64,000 bases of DNA from assembly GCF_001043115.1 (NCBI RefSeq), contig NZ_LFME01000002.1, positions 62,001 to 126,000 on the forward strand, in the 5' to 3' direction. Every line of letters starts with the position of its first letter. Positions within the stretch are counted from its first letter, which is position 1. The stretch is from Xanthomonas sp. NCPPB 1128. Lineage in GTDB: Bacteria; Pseudomonadota; Gammaproteobacteria; Xanthomonadales; Xanthomonadaceae. Below are positions 18,090-25,621 of the stretch, in pieces. A model generated the notes under the pieces. It saw only the letters and a list, made by a program, of their open reading frames with translations. It had not been told where the DNA came from and did not search any database. The position numbers were made by a program, and so were the translations under genes.

Positions 18090-18913
18090 ACGCCGCACAT
18101 CCCTTCGCATTCGTCGTCCCACAGGTTCGGCTGGCCGTTTTCCTCGGCTGTCGAGAGGTCTACGAGCTCCAGCGGCACCATGCTGTCGTGTACGTAGCAC
18201 TCACCTACCAGGCGGCCGTAGCCCGGCGTGCGGATCGCCCGATCTATCTCGATCGCCCGCTGGAAGTCTTCGGGCGCTTCGTCGCGCAGACGGCGCCATT
18301 CCGCCCTTCGGCGGTACGGGCAGAACACGCAAGCCGACTTCGGCGGGATCGGATACCCGTTGCGGCGCAGCCACTGTTCGCAATCCCAACGGGTCATCCG
18401 CAAGTCGACCAGCGGGTACTCGTTCGCCTGCCATTTATCACGGCTGACCTTCATCCTGCCGGCTTCGTCGAGGGAAATTCCGATCACTTGGGTGACCATT
18501 CGTCCTGCCGGTACTCGGTGGCCTCGGTCAACACCCAGCAGCTCGCGCACGCGCTTGCGGATGACGTCGATCTTGTAGTCTCCGGTGCATTGGCGGCGCA
18601 AGATGCCGCGCGAGCCGTCCGGGTTCTTCACGTAGAACGGGGGTCTGGCGTCGTTGCGTGCCTCGCCGGAGGAAGCCGCCAGAATCTCCGCACCAAGGTC
18701 GCCGGCACTGACCACGTCGGTGGGGAATGGCAGCCTGGGTAGCAGCCATTCCAGGTGACGGTATACGGCTGCCGGCTCCGCGTGCGTGTCGGCGAAGATG
18801 GCACGATCAGAAGGCGCAATCTCGGCGTGGGCCATCATCAGGGCAATGGTCGTGGACTGGACGCCGGCACCCAGGCTCAGGATCCGAAGTTGTGCAGAGC
18901 TGCCGTCAGCCAC
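18086..18913 (-). CDS. PP-loop ATPase of the PAPS-reductase-like family
   Basis: This 275-aa protein (GTG start at 18913, chosen because it overlaps the upstream stop) has the PP-loop variant SLGAGVQST at residues 13-21. The adenylation-family signatures RQCTGDYK (Cys109), TRWDCEQW (Cys178) and PPKSACVFCPYRR (Cys195, Cys198) follow. Four Cys suggest a metal or Fe-S site. Such N-type ATP pyrophosphatases activate sulfate, tRNA bases or DNA backbone oxygen (DndC-like). No Dnd partner genes are here, so the substrate is unknown. It is common in phage accessory regions. Confidence 0.8.
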   Translation of the reverse strand: MADGSSAQLRILSLGAGVQSTTIALMMAHAEIAPSDRAIFADTHAEPAAVYRHLEWLLPRLPFPTDVVSAGDLGAEILAASSGEARNDARPPFYVKNPDGSRGILRRQCTGDYKIDVIRKRVRELLGVDRGHRVPAGRMVTQVIGISLDEAGRMKVSRDKWQANEYPLVDLRMTRWDCEQWLRRNGYPIPPKSACVFCPYRRRAEWRRLRDEAPEDFQRAIEIDRAIRTPGYGRLVGECYVHDSMVPLELVDLSTAEENGQPNLWDDECEGMCGV

Positions 18914-19061
18914 GGCGCACGTCCCGCTGCGCATCGTCGCGCAGCTGCTGCAGCGCCGGCAGGACATTGAGGCGGACCAGCTCGTCGCCGGCGGCGGCCT
19001 CGCGTGCGCGCTCGACGGCCCACTGCAGGGCGGCCAGCTTGTCTTTCTCGTGGATGTTCAT
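18906..19061 (-). CDS. small hypothetical phage protein
   Basis: This 51-aa acidic/helical protein begins MNIHEKDKLAALQW and continues with Ala/Arg-rich helices. Its start overlaps the preceding stop by 4 bp and its stop overlaps the next GTG start, so it fills the only gap in the chain of coupled genes. No family is recognised. Confidence 0.6.
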   Translation of the reverse strand: MNIHEKDKLAALQWAVERAREAAAGDELVRLNVLPALQQLRDDAQRDVRRG

Positions 19062-19312
19062 GCGGTGATCCCCATGGTGGCCAGGTCGATCTCGTCGACG
19101 CGGTCGCGCAGCTTGTGGCGCGCGCGACGCAGGTCGTTGGCGATGGCGCGGCGCGGCGTAGCGGCGTGGAAGGTGTGCATCGAGCAGTGCAGCGCGCCGG
19201 TCAGGTCGCGCCGGAACAGGCGGTAGGTGACGGTCTGCTCGCTGGGCAGCACGCGGCCCCAGCTGAAGCCGCCATTGCGTCGCGGCGCGCGGCGAGTGAA
19301 GGGTCGGATCAT
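19058..19312 (-). CDS. hypothetical phage protein
   Basis: This 84-aa basic protein begins MIRPFTRRAPRRNGGF. The N-terminal third is Arg-rich, followed by TVTYRLFRRDLTG and a helical C-terminus (ANDLRRARHKLRDRVDEID). The start overlaps the previous stop by 4 bp. Unrecognised; possibly nucleic-acid binding. Confidence 0.6.
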   Translation of the reverse strand: MIRPFTRRAPRRNGGFSWGRVLPSEQTVTYRLFRRDLTGALHCSMHTFHAATPRRAIANDLRRARHKLRDRVDEIDLATMGITA

Positions 19313-20010
19313 CCTGCGATCCTCCGGAAGCCGATTAGCCAGACCCACGGGTTGCTGTCCCAGTCGCCGCCGGTGCTGGTCCAGAGATCCGCGAACGAGG
19401 AGCGATAGGTCGGCCCGAGGCATCCGACGTCTGCGCAACTCCGGCGCGTGTGGTCACACGGCTCCGTGTCGCGTGTGACCCCTTCGGCCGCGCAGTCTTC
19501 CTCGCTGATCGCCTGCAGCCGCTCTACGCGCACGTCGGTGATCTCTAGCACCAGGCGACACGCCCAGCGCGGCATGTGGATGCTGGGGCGCCAGGCGAAG
19601 CCCTCGTCATCTTCCAGATTCCGCACGTAGTCTTCGTCGGTGGCCGCGTAGACCAGCTCGACGTCGGCGCGCTCGTCTTCTGGTACGCGTGCGCCTCGGT
19701 AGTCGTTGATGAAGTGCGTCTCCCGCACCCACAGCCGGTCGCCGGGCTTGCCGAAGGGGCAGTGAATCACCCTGCGACTGTGGTCATCGACATCGGTCTG
19801 GACATCGAGATACCACTTGTCGGTTCCTTCGAGCTGATCGTCATCTCCGTACCCGAGTTGATGGATTCCGGAAAGATCCCAGTCCATGATGTCGCGGCCG
19901 AAGTGCTCCCACGACGGGACATCCTTGATCGGGCGCCGCGTCTGGGTCTTCTGGCCGGCCAGGATGGCGCGCACCATCGCGCTGTTGAACAGGATCGGTC
20001 GTTCTTTCAC
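19309..20010 (-). CDS. ASCH-like phage protein (annotated morphogenetic protein in relatives)
   Basis: This 233-aa protein with a GTG start at 20010 (VKERPILFNSAMVRAIL) belongs to the common phage family with ILAGQKTQTRRP near the N-terminus, GDRLWVRETH in the middle and WVWLIGF at the end. The fold resembles ASCH/PUA RNA-binding domains. Relatives carry the label morphogenetic protein without clear proof. The acidic insert around residues 45-75 and a His/Cys-rich stretch near 200 are lineage-specific. Binding of modified nucleotides or RNA is plausible. Confidence 0.7.
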   Translation of the reverse strand: MKERPILFNSAMVRAILAGQKTQTRRPIKDVPSWEHFGRDIMDWDLSGIHQLGYGDDDQLEGTDKWYLDVQTDVDDHSRRVIHCPFGKPGDRLWVRETHFINDYRGARVPEDERADVELVYAATDEDYVRNLEDDEGFAWRPSIHMPRWACRLVLEITDVRVERLQAISEEDCAAEGVTRDTEPCDHTRRSCADVGCLGPTYRSSFADLWTSTGGDWDSNPWVWLIGFRRIAG

Positions 20011-20231
20011 GCTGCGTTCCTCAGAGTCTCGCGGCGCGCCGGGCCGAACCACAGGCACGCCAGGTTGTTGAGTCGGACCTGCACCGGGTCGATGCGGACC
20101 GGCGCCAGCGGCGCGCGGGTGCGCTGCACGTCGTTGTCGCAGAGCCGGCATGCGCCGCGCCGCTTGCCGCCGGCCCAGTTGAACTGGGTCTCGGGCAGCC
20201 GCCGCGCGCAGTGGGTGCAGGTCCGAAGCAT
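20007..20231 (-). CDS. small zinc-finger protein
   Basis: This 74-aa protein has two CxxC pairs (CTHC at residues 5-8, CRLC near 30) separated by about 22 residues, a treble-clef or zinc-ribbon pattern. The rest is basic. The start shares a base with the stop of the nuclease gene. It could be a reduced HNH-type or a DNA-binding adapter; no catalytic His pair is seen. Confidence 0.65.
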   Translation of the reverse strand: MLRTCTHCARRLPETQFNWAGGKRRGACRLCDNDVQRTRAPLAPVRIDPVQVRLNNLACLWFGPARRETLRNAA

Positions 20232-20845
20232 CACGCGGCCTCGGCAGCGGTGAACCGCTCGGGCAGGTGCTGGCGCGCGAATGCGACGAACGCCGCCAGT
20301 TCGCGCTCTACATCCGCGGCCAAGCCTGGGTAGCGGTACATCGTCAGCAGGTGCACCGCGCGCACGACGTAGGTCTTCGGCTCGCGCTCCGAATTGCTCC
20401 ACTCGAACACGTTCCAGCGGAACTCATCGGCGCCGAACACCTCCAGATAGATGCGCCACTGGTAGCTGTCCAGGAAGCGCTCGGGGTCGAAGCGCGCGGT
20501 GGTCTTGTGGTCGTCCACCCGGCGCCCATGGATCGCGTCGACCATGCCGACCAGCGTCACCGGCACGCCGGCGATGACGTAGTCGCGCGTCGCCTTCAGC
20601 TCGCGCACGTCGGGGATGTCGATCTCCACGTCGGCGGCGATCTCGAACCGGTAGCCGTCCTGCTCGAACACGCCGACCTCGCCCGGCTCGGCCAGCTCCA
20701 GCGCCTTATGGAACGCGCAACCGGCCAGCATCGGCTCGGTCGGCTCCATCTGCCGCCGCAGCTGGGCCAGCAACGGCTCCAGCTCGGCGTCCTCGTTGTC
20801 CCGGTAGTACCGGAACGCATCGATCTCGGTGGCGGACACGCGCAT
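20231..20845 (-). CDS. RecB/Cas4-like PD-(D/E)XK exonuclease
   Basis: This 204-aa nuclease shows the RecB-family motif set: an His in GCAFHKALE (His46), Asp103 in GMVDAI, the DxK pair in VDDHKTT (Asp112, Lys114) and a QxxxY helix (Gln129, Tyr133). It would resect DNA ends. It lies 2 bp downstream of the Sak4-like recombinase gene, the usual pairing of an exonuclease with a single-strand annealing protein. Confidence 0.8.
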   Translation of the reverse strand: MRVSATEIDAFRYYRDNEDAELEPLLAQLRRQMEPTEPMLAGCAFHKALELAEPGEVGVFEQDGYRFEIAADVEIDIPDVRELKATRDYVIAGVPVTLVGMVDAIHGRRVDDHKTTARFDPERFLDSYQWRIYLEVFGADEFRWNVFEWSNSEREPKTYVVRAVHLLTMYRYPGLAADVERELAAFVAFARQHLPERFTAAEAA

Positions 20846-20847
20846 GG

Positions 20848-21741
20848 TCAGGCCGCCTTCTGCTCGACGTACTCGCCGGCCTTCTTGTCGAAGTTCAGGC
20901 CAAGCTTCTTGGCGCGATCGTTGATCAGGGCCTTGACCACCATCGGCGCGTCTGCGGCCGAGGCCACCAGCGCGTTGATGCCCGGGGCGTCCTCGACGTC
21001 AGCCAGGCGCTCGCGCCACTTCTCGATGACCGCCTGGGCTTCGCGCTGCTCCTCGGTCAGTTCGTTGAGCCGCGCTTTGATGCGCTCGATCACGTCGGCC
21101 AGGAACGTGGGCGCCAGGTCCGGACGCGGTACATCCAGCGGGTCCAGCTGGCCAGGGTTCTTGCCGAACGCGGCGTCGGTCGGGCTGAAGTTCAGCACGC
21201 GCTTGCCGTCGCGGATCGACAGCCGGCCCATCGCGTCGGCCGCCTTGTAGATCTCGCCCTTGCTGCCACCCTGGACGTCCAGGCGCTCGATGATCTCGTC
21301 GCCGTTGCGCTGCTCGTCCATGTGCGCGATCAGCACGACGTCCTTGCCCAGGCCGTTGAGGTGCTTCAGCCACGCGACGAACTCGGCCTTCAGCGTGCCG
21401 TAGCCCTGCAGCGTCAGCGCGCCGCCGCGGCCCGCCTTCGGGTTGCGCCGGATGATGTCGGCGGTCAGCACGTCGAGCGCGCGGCCGGCCGTGTCCACGA
21501 CCACCGTGTTGAAGTCGGCCAGGTCGTCGGCGGTGATGCTCGCCACGTCCTCCCAGGACTCCACCTGCACGGTGTCCTTGCGGTTGGTGGCGCGGTGCGC
21601 GCCGCGGTCGAAGTCCAGCAGGAGGGGCTTGTCGGCGGTGAACGAAATCGACGTCTTGCCCAGGCCGGGCGCGGCGTAGATGCACAGGTTCAGGCGGTTG
21701 ACCTTGATCGGGTCGGAGGAGCGGACGATGCGGAGAGCCAT
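20848..21741 (-). CDS. Sak4-like RecA-fold recombinase/ATPase
   Basis: This 297-aa AAA_24/Sak4-type protein has Walker A APGLGKT (residues 24-30), a Walker B strand FNTVVVDTAG, a sensor-like strand VVLIAHMDEQ and a helical C-terminus (about 225-297). Sak4 proteins act as phage RAD51-like strand-annealing recombinases. Neighbouring genes supply a nuclease and a possible ssDNA-binding partner. An SD sequence (GGAG) sits inside the end of the preceding small ORF. Confidence 0.82.
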   Translation of the reverse strand: MALRIVRSSDPIKVNRLNLCIYAAPGLGKTSISFTADKPLLLDFDRGAHRATNRKDTVQVESWEDVASITADDLADFNTVVVDTAGRALDVLTADIIRRNPKAGRGGALTLQGYGTLKAEFVAWLKHLNGLGKDVVLIAHMDEQRNGDEIIERLDVQGGSKGEIYKAADAMGRLSIRDGKRVLNFSPTDAAFGKNPGQLDPLDVPRPDLAPTFLADVIERIKARLNELTEEQREAQAVIEKWRERLADVEDAPGINALVASAADAPMVVKALINDRAKKLGLNFDKKAGEYVEQKAA

Positions 21742-21743
21742 TG

Positions 21744-21845
21744 TTAGAACTCCAAAGGCGTTTGGTCGAAGGGATAGGTCGGATCGGGCAGGTCGGGTTC
21801 GCGCGGATCGGTGACGTCCGGGAACTCGTCGCGGTCGGTTGGCAT
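21744..21845 (-). CDS. 33-aa acidic mini-protein upstream of sak4
   Basis: The frame begins MPTDRDEFPDVTDPREPD and is strongly acidic and Pro-rich; it ends 2 bp before the sak4 start. It may be a translated leader or a small partner of the recombinase. The ribosome site is weak and no homologue comes to mind, so it is a candidate only. Confidence 0.4.
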   Translation of the reverse strand: MPTDRDEFPDVTDPREPDLPDPTYPFDQTPLEF

Positions 21846-21902
21846 GGCGGGAAGGCGCCGGCGTGGCCCGGCCGGCTCGGGTGCCCAGGGAGGGCGAAAG
21901 GG

Positions 21903-22496
21903 TCAGGCGGCTTGGCGGCCGGCCTCGATCAGGCGTTGCGCCTCGGCGTCGGCATCCGCGGCGTCCTGATGGTCGAGCGTGTCGCCGACATCCGCCTGCG
22001 GCTGCTGCGCCGGCTTCGTCGGCGGCCGCACGATCAGTTGCACCTCGTTCTGGATGAGCTGGCAGAGCTGGCCGGCTTCCTCGGCGTCGGGGTGGCAGAT
22101 CGCGCTGAAGGTGACTGCGACGCTGCCGCCTTCCAGGGGCTGGAAGCGGAACTTCTTCAGCGTCACGTCCACCAGCACCAGCGGCTCGGTCAGACCCAGA
22201 CTGCCGCCGATCTCGATCTCGTAGCCCGGGAACTCCTCGTCCCAGGCGATAGCGCCGATCCGCGGGAACTGCACTGCCACCAGCGCTTCGCCGCCGTCGA
22301 TCAGATCCTGCTGCTCGCCCTTCAGCGCCTTGCGGTACAGCGCCGCGCGCAGCTTCTTGCTGAAGTGGTCGAGCACCCCGTTGGACGTGGTCACCACGAT
22401 CTTGATGTCGCCGGCGGTGACATTGTCCTGGCCGTGCTTCTCGGCTCGGGGGTTGAAGTTGGCGACCTTCGCGGTCGCGTCGTCGAGTTGGAACAT
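21903..22496 (-). CDS. hypothetical protein of the recombination cassette
   Basis: This 197-aa acidic protein starts MFQLDDATAKVANFNPRAEK after a GAGAGG ribosome site. The first 140 residues look beta-rich (IKIVVTTSNGVLDHF, VLVDVTLKKFRFQPLEGG). The C-terminal 50 are a Gln/Asp/Ala-rich tail, as in many ssDNA-binding proteins. It sits directly before the recombinase. A ssDNA-binding role is my inference from context; I do not recognise the family with certainty. Confidence 0.65.
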   Translation of the reverse strand: MFQLDDATAKVANFNPRAEKHGQDNVTAGDIKIVVTTSNGVLDHFSKKLRAALYRKALKGEQQDLIDGGEALVAVQFPRIGAIAWDEEFPGYEIEIGGSLGLTEPLVLVDVTLKKFRFQPLEGGSVAVTFSAICHPDAEEAGQLCQLIQNEVQLIVRPPTKPAQQPQADVGDTLDHQDAADADAEAQRLIEAGRQAA

Positions 22497-22534
22497 GGTT
22501 GCCTCTCGGTAGGGCCGGCAGCGCCGGCGGGGAG

Positions 22535-23176
22535 TTAGGCCTGCTTGGCAGCAGCGGCTTCGGCCTCGGCCTCGGCGAGGCGGCGCATGTCTTCCAGCGC
22601 CTCGGTGTTGCCGCAGTAGAAGTCGGGGATGCGCTCCAGCTTCGGATCGCTGGACATGTAGATCAGCGCAGCTGCGACGGAAGTGCCGAACGCGTATTCC
22701 AGGGCGCGGCCGCCATCGCCGGCCAGCGTCACCACCCAGCCCGCGCGGCAGTGCGTGGTGTTGCACGCATGCCAGGAACCCATGTCCAGCGCCTCGCGCT
22801 GCGACGCCGCGGCGTACACGGCCTGGTGAATGTCCTTGATGACGACGGGGCAGCGGCTGCCGTCGGCACCGCTCAGGTCGGCACAGCGCAGGTCGGCACC
22901 GCTCAGGTCGGCACCGCTCAGGTCGGCACAGCGCAGGTCGGCACCGCTCAGGTCGGCACCGCTCAGGTCGGCACAGCGCAGGTCGGCACCGCTCAGGTCG
23001 GCACCGCTCAGGTCGGCACCGCTCAGGTCGGCACAGCGCAGGTCGGCACCGCTGGCCGCGGCGGTCTTGACGGCGAATCCCAGCTGCACGCCATACGACT
23101 TGCCGGCGACTTCGGCGGACAGTTCGCAGCTGTACTGGACATTGCCGCTCCAGCGTTTCTTGATCTCGAATTTCAT
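22535..23176 (-). CDS. pentapeptide-repeat protein
   Basis: In this 213-aa protein, residues about 42-105 are alternating ADLSG and ADLRC pentapeptides encoded by a 15-bp DNA tandem repeat. They should form a right-handed quadrilateral beta-helix. The N-terminal 40 residues ([15 protein letters not shown]) and the C-terminal 105 residues with two Cys ([12 protein letters not shown]) form separate domains. Pentapeptide helices can mimic DNA (Qnr, MfpA inhibit gyrase); the role in this phage is unknown. A strong AAGGAAG site supports the start. Confidence 0.8.
   Translation of the reverse strand: MKFEIKKRWSGNVQYSCELSAEVAGKSYGVQLGFAVKTAAASGADLRCADLSGADLSGADLSGADLRCADLSGADLSGADLRCADLSGADLSGADLRCADLSGADGSRCPVVIKDIHQAVYAAASQREALDMGSWHACNTTHCRAGWVVTLAGDGGRALEYAFGTSVAAALIYMSSDPKLERIPDFYCGNTEALEDMRRLAEAEAEAAAAKQA
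22866..23045. repeat. 15-bp tandem repeat, 12 units
   Basis: Twelve 15-bp units (GCACCGCTCAGGTCG and the variant GCACAGCGCAGGTCG) encode the pentapeptide helix on the minus strand, with a partial thirteenth at 23046. Units within each variant are identical at DNA level, so copy number probably changes by slippage or recombination. Confidence 0.95.
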
Positions 23177-23251
23177 AGTGACGCTTCCTTGGTTGGGCTG
23201 GTTGGTAGTGGATCAGCGGATGCCGCGCCGCGGCGGTTCGGGGAAGTCGGA

Positions 23252-23794
23252 TCAGTAGGGCTTTTCGACCTTGCCCTGGTCCTGCAGCGACTTGATGCGG
23301 AACAGCTCGTTGAGCAAAGAATCCATCTGCATGGCGATCTGGTTGCGCAGGCCATCCTTGAGCGCGCCCGTCACGTTCAGAGCGCTCTGCCTCATCGCAG
23401 CGCTGAAGTCCTCGGCACAGATCTGCGTCATCAGGAACTCGGCACGGGTGACGCTGCTGTAGTCGCTGCTGGAAGGCTTGCCAGTCTTCGCGTCGACCTT
23501 GGCTGACCAGTAGCCGGACACGGTCTTTTCCAGTTGCTTGCGGATGGTGGTCACCGGCCCGTCGGGCTGGCCCCAGGCGGTGACGCGCTGGTATTCAGCA
23601 TCGAAGGAATTGGCCACCGCAGCATCGATCGCGACCTGGATCTGCGCTTCGGCTCGATCCACAAAGATCGCGTTAACGCGCTTCTTCACTTCCAATTCGA
23701 TGAGGCCGGACAAGTCGTCGTCATGGCTGACGATCTCGTCCGCCGCCTTCGCGACGATTGCGGCTTTCAGGTCTTCTTCGTTGATGTTGAGCAT
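23252..23794 (-). CDS. hypothetical phage protein
   Basis: This 180-aa acidic protein starts at the second ATG (MLNINEEDLK), because the AAGAAGG site lies 9 bases before it and directly touches the earlier ATG at 23803. The first third is helical and charged. The middle has YWSAKVDAKTGKPSSSDYSSVT, followed by amphipathic helices. It is reminiscent of host-range or lambda-orf-like leftward proteins, but no family is recognised. Confidence 0.65.
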   Translation of the reverse strand: MLNINEEDLKAAIVAKAADEIVSHDDDLSGLIELEVKKRVNAIFVDRAEAQIQVAIDAAVANSFDAEYQRVTAWGQPDGPVTTIRKQLEKTVSGYWSAKVDAKTGKPSSSDYSSVTRAEFLMTQICAEDFSAAMRQSALNVTGALKDGLRNQIAMQMDSLLNELFRIKSLQDQGKVEKPY

Positions 23795-23812
23795 GGCTTG
23801 CATCCTTCTTGG

Positions 23813-24064
23813 TTAGCGGATATCGCGCTTGGGCTGCGCGGGGAAGTCAGGGGTGTTCGGTCGGATGAAGGGGACAGGCTTGCGGCGCTGCCGGCGCGCA
23901 GCGCGCCATGCCCGGTGCGTGGCGATCAGCGCCCACACCAGCAGCACGGCGACCACCGGGCCGACGGTCCACGCCTCGACGATCACGCACCGGCGCAACA
24001 GGTCGCCCAGGAAGCCGACGGCCATGCCGCACGCCAGCAGACGGAGGAGGGCGGATGGCTTCAC
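23813..24064 (-). CDS. small inner-membrane protein
   Basis: This 83-aa protein has two hydrophobic helices (about 5-20 and 30-50: VGPVVAVLLVWALIATH) and a basic, Pro-rich cytoplasmic tail. Its ATG overlaps the upstream stop (ATGA). Small membrane proteins in this operon position often act in superinfection exclusion; that is only a hypothesis here. Confidence 0.6.
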   Translation of the reverse strand: MKPSALLRLLACGMAVGFLGDLLRRCVIVEAWTVGPVVAVLLVWALIATHRAWRAARRQRRKPVPFIRPNTPDFPAQPKRDIR

Positions 24065-24381
24065 GCGTCACCTCGCGCTTTCGCCATTGCGCGCAGCGCG
24101 AAGTCCCAGGTGGCATCGGTGTGGCCGAACTGCTCCAGGCGCTGCAGTGCCTCGTAGAGATCCGGCGCTGCGGCGATCAGACGGGCGTTGGCGAGTAGTT
24201 CGACAGCTATCGGGCTTCCTTCATCCAGGCCGATTCGGATGTTGTCGGCGTACACGCAAGCAGGCACTTCCTTGCGCGCCCCGGCGCTCGGAAAGCTGCC
24301 AATCTTGTGGCAGCTGCCGCAGGTAGTTTGGACCGTCTCAAGCGCCCACGGCCCAGGCGTCCACTTCGTCTCGGCAGCCAT
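24061..24381 (-). CDS. Ead/Ea22-like phage protein
   Basis: This 106-aa protein starts MAAETKWTPGPWALE and contains NARLIAAAPDLYEALQRLE. Both are hallmark segments of a widespread small phage protein family found in leftward early operons. A CGSCH motif at residues 21-25 may bind metal. The start overlaps the preceding mini-gene stop (TGATG). Confidence 0.72.
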   Translation of the reverse strand: MAAETKWTPGPWALETVQTTCGSCHKIGSFPSAGARKEVPACVYADNIRIGLDEGSPIAVELLANARLIAAAPDLYEALQRLEQFGHTDATWDFALRAMAKARGDA

Positions 24382-24500
24382 CAGCGCACCGCCATCACGA
24401 GCAGAGTGAACAGCACGCCAGCGCAGAACGAGCACGCGCCGATCAGGAACAGGCCTTCCGCTTCCTCGCGGATCGGCGGGATGTCTTCGAAGTGATCCAT
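24381..24500 (-). CDS. 39-aa membrane mini-protein
   Basis: The frame starts MDHFEDIPPIREEAEG and then has one hydrophobic helix (LFLIGACSFCAGVLFTLLV) to the end. It sits exactly between two genes, 2 bp from one and TGATG-overlapping the other, so it very likely is translated. The topology is N-in or N-out single pass; the function is unknown. Confidence 0.6.
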   Translation of the reverse strand: MDHFEDIPPIREEAEGLFLIGACSFCAGVLFTLLVMAVR

Positions 24501-24502
24501 GG

Positions 24503-24730
24503 TCAAGCGGCCTCCGGGCCGTTGTCGTCGGTGGTCGTGGTCTGCATGCGGGCGCGGCGCGCGCGCTCCGCCAGTTCGTTGCGCACCTGCTGCGGGCAGC
24601 CGGCGGCGAGGAAATCGCGCTCTGCCTGCCGCGGGTCGTAGCCCAGCTCACGCGCCAACTGCCGGACGTGCGAGATCTGGTACTTGTCGTGCGAGTCGCG
24701 CACCGGGAACTGCAGGATCTGGGCGCTCAT
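24503..24730 (-). CDS. hypothetical phage protein
   Basis: This 75-aa protein starts MSAQILQFPVRDS, with a helix-rich middle (ISHVRQLARELGYDP, AERDFLAAG) and a Thr/Asp tail. It may be a small HTH-type or adaptor protein. It begins 2 bp after the stop of the 73-aa membrane protein gene. Confidence 0.6.
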   Translation of the reverse strand: MSAQILQFPVRDSHDKYQISHVRQLARELGYDPRQAERDFLAAGCPQQVRNELAERARRARMQTTTTDDNGPEAA

Positions 24731-24732
24731 GG

Positions 24733-24954
24733 CTAGCGCCCCCGGCGGTAGCAGCGGACTTCCCACTGCTCCCACTCCATGCCGTTGTGGGAAATGAAGC
24801 AGTCGAAGCCGCGACGGCTCATCGAGTCAGCGAAGCGGATAGCGTCCTGATGGATGCCGAACCGCTCGATTCGATCGGCCACCCGCTTGCGCCGAAACGC
24901 AAGACACAGCAGTGCGGCGATCACTGCGGCGATGAGCCAGTAAAGGCCGCTCAT
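24733..24954 (-). CDS. 73-aa membrane protein, paralogue of 25622-25843
   Basis: One N-terminal transmembrane helix (YWLIAAVIAALLCLAF) is followed by RRKRVADRIERF and a soluble domain ending WEVRCYRRGR. The protein at 25622-25843 has the same length, the same FRRKRVA-RIE junction and the same WEVRCYRR ending, so the two are paralogues. This copy belongs to the leftward early operon and overlaps the next gene by 4 bp. Confidence 0.7.
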   Translation of the reverse strand: MSGLYWLIAAVIAALLCLAFRRKRVADRIERFGIHQDAIRFADSMSRRGFDCFISHNGMEWEQWEVRCYRRGR

Positions 24955-25187
24955 GGCGCACCGCCTACGCGAGCCAGGGCGGCATATAGGCGACGAGGCG
25001 TCTCCTGTTCTCCGGGGGCAGCCTTGGACTGCAGAACCGCAGCAGCATCGCGTGACGCAGCGATCAGTTCGGTCATGGCAGCTCGCTGTGCATAGACCAC
25101 GGCCTGCAGTTCTACTGCGGTCATGTCGGCAAGCTCTTTGCCGCGCAGGCTTGGCGGGCGCACATCGACAGGGGCGGGGGCGGTCAT
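24951..25187 (-). CDS. small hypothetical phage protein
   Basis: This 78-aa protein has a Pro-rich N-terminus (MTAPAPVDVRPPSLRGKELA) and an Ala-rich helix (MTAVELQAVVYAQRAAM). No family is recognised. It overlaps neighbours by 4 bp at both ends. Confidence 0.6.
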   Translation of the reverse strand: MTAPAPVDVRPPSLRGKELADMTAVELQAVVYAQRAAMTELIAASRDAAAVLQSKAAPGEQETPRRLYAALARVGGAP

Positions 25188-25507
25188 GCCGCCACCTGCC
25201 AGGGCATGGCCGACGCAATCTGCGGCAGCGGAACGTCAGTGAAGGCCCGCGCGAATGCCGCGCCGTAGCGCTGCGACTGGATCGGGTTGCGGCGCAGGTG
25301 GCCAGGGCGGGCAGCGGCCAGCAGTTCCAGCGGATCGATCGGCGCCCAGCGCACCCAGCCATCGCAGCACAGCGGCTCGGTGCACGGCACCGCGAACTCG
25401 CACTGCGGGTCCTGGTCCCACGAGTTGTTGCGGGTCAGCTCGCCAGCACCCTGGCACGTCCTGCAGACATGCTCGGTCGGCGTGTTGCGCGTGTAGTAGC
25501 GGCCCAT
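25184..25507 (-). CDS. zinc-ribbon protein, first gene of the leftward operon
   Basis: This 107-aa protein has CRTCQGAGE (a DnaJ-like CxxCxGxG knuckle) and a second Cys cluster (CTEPLCCDGWVRW), so it probably binds zinc. It starts after a GGGAG site and is the first gene after the pL promoter, the place of N-type early regulators in lambdoid phages. An antitermination role is possible but not shown by sequence. Confidence 0.62.
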   Translation of the reverse strand: MGRYYTRNTPTEHVCRTCQGAGELTRNNSWDQDPQCEFAVPCTEPLCCDGWVRWAPIDPLELLAAARPGHLRRNPIQSQRYGAAFARAFTDVPLPQIASAMPWQVAA

Positions 25508-25543
25508 CTCGTTCTCCCTGCCCGTGTGCTGGGCGATGGGAGA

Positions 25544-25571
25544 AGTCTAGCGAACTAGACTAGGTAGTCAA
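25544..25571 (-). promoter_or_regulatory. pL, leftward early promoter
   Basis: On the minus strand TTGACT (25571-25566) and TAGACT (25549-25544) are spaced by 16 bp, close to sigma-70 consensus. The -10 box overlaps one operator and the -35 box another, so repressor binding would block it. The first gene starts about 37 bp downstream. Confidence 0.7.
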
Positions 25572-25590
25572 GAGAACTAGACAAACTAGA
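25546..25590. promoter_or_regulatory. OL operator cluster
   Basis: Three 14-bp sites are seen: TCTAGCGAACTAGA (25546-25559, perfect arms), TCAAGAGAACTAGA (25568-25581) and CTAGACAAACTAGA (25577-25590, overlapping). All share the ACTAGA half-site found at OR. They flank and cover pL, the layout expected for repressor and Cro control. Confidence 0.7.
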
Positions 25591-25621
25591 CGAAGAAATT
25601 TATGAACGGAGTGCCCGTTGT

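Noticed and set aside
22866..23045. Regular short repeats that could be taken for a CRISPR array
   Set aside because: Units are contiguous 15-mers with no spacers and lie in frame in a pentapeptide-repeat gene. The opposite-strand frame with a GTAQV repeat is only its shadow.
15897..25507. Naming any of the small early genes as anti-CRISPR or anti-restriction proteins
   Set aside because: Position is suggestive, but none shows a sequence I can tie to a known family of that kind.
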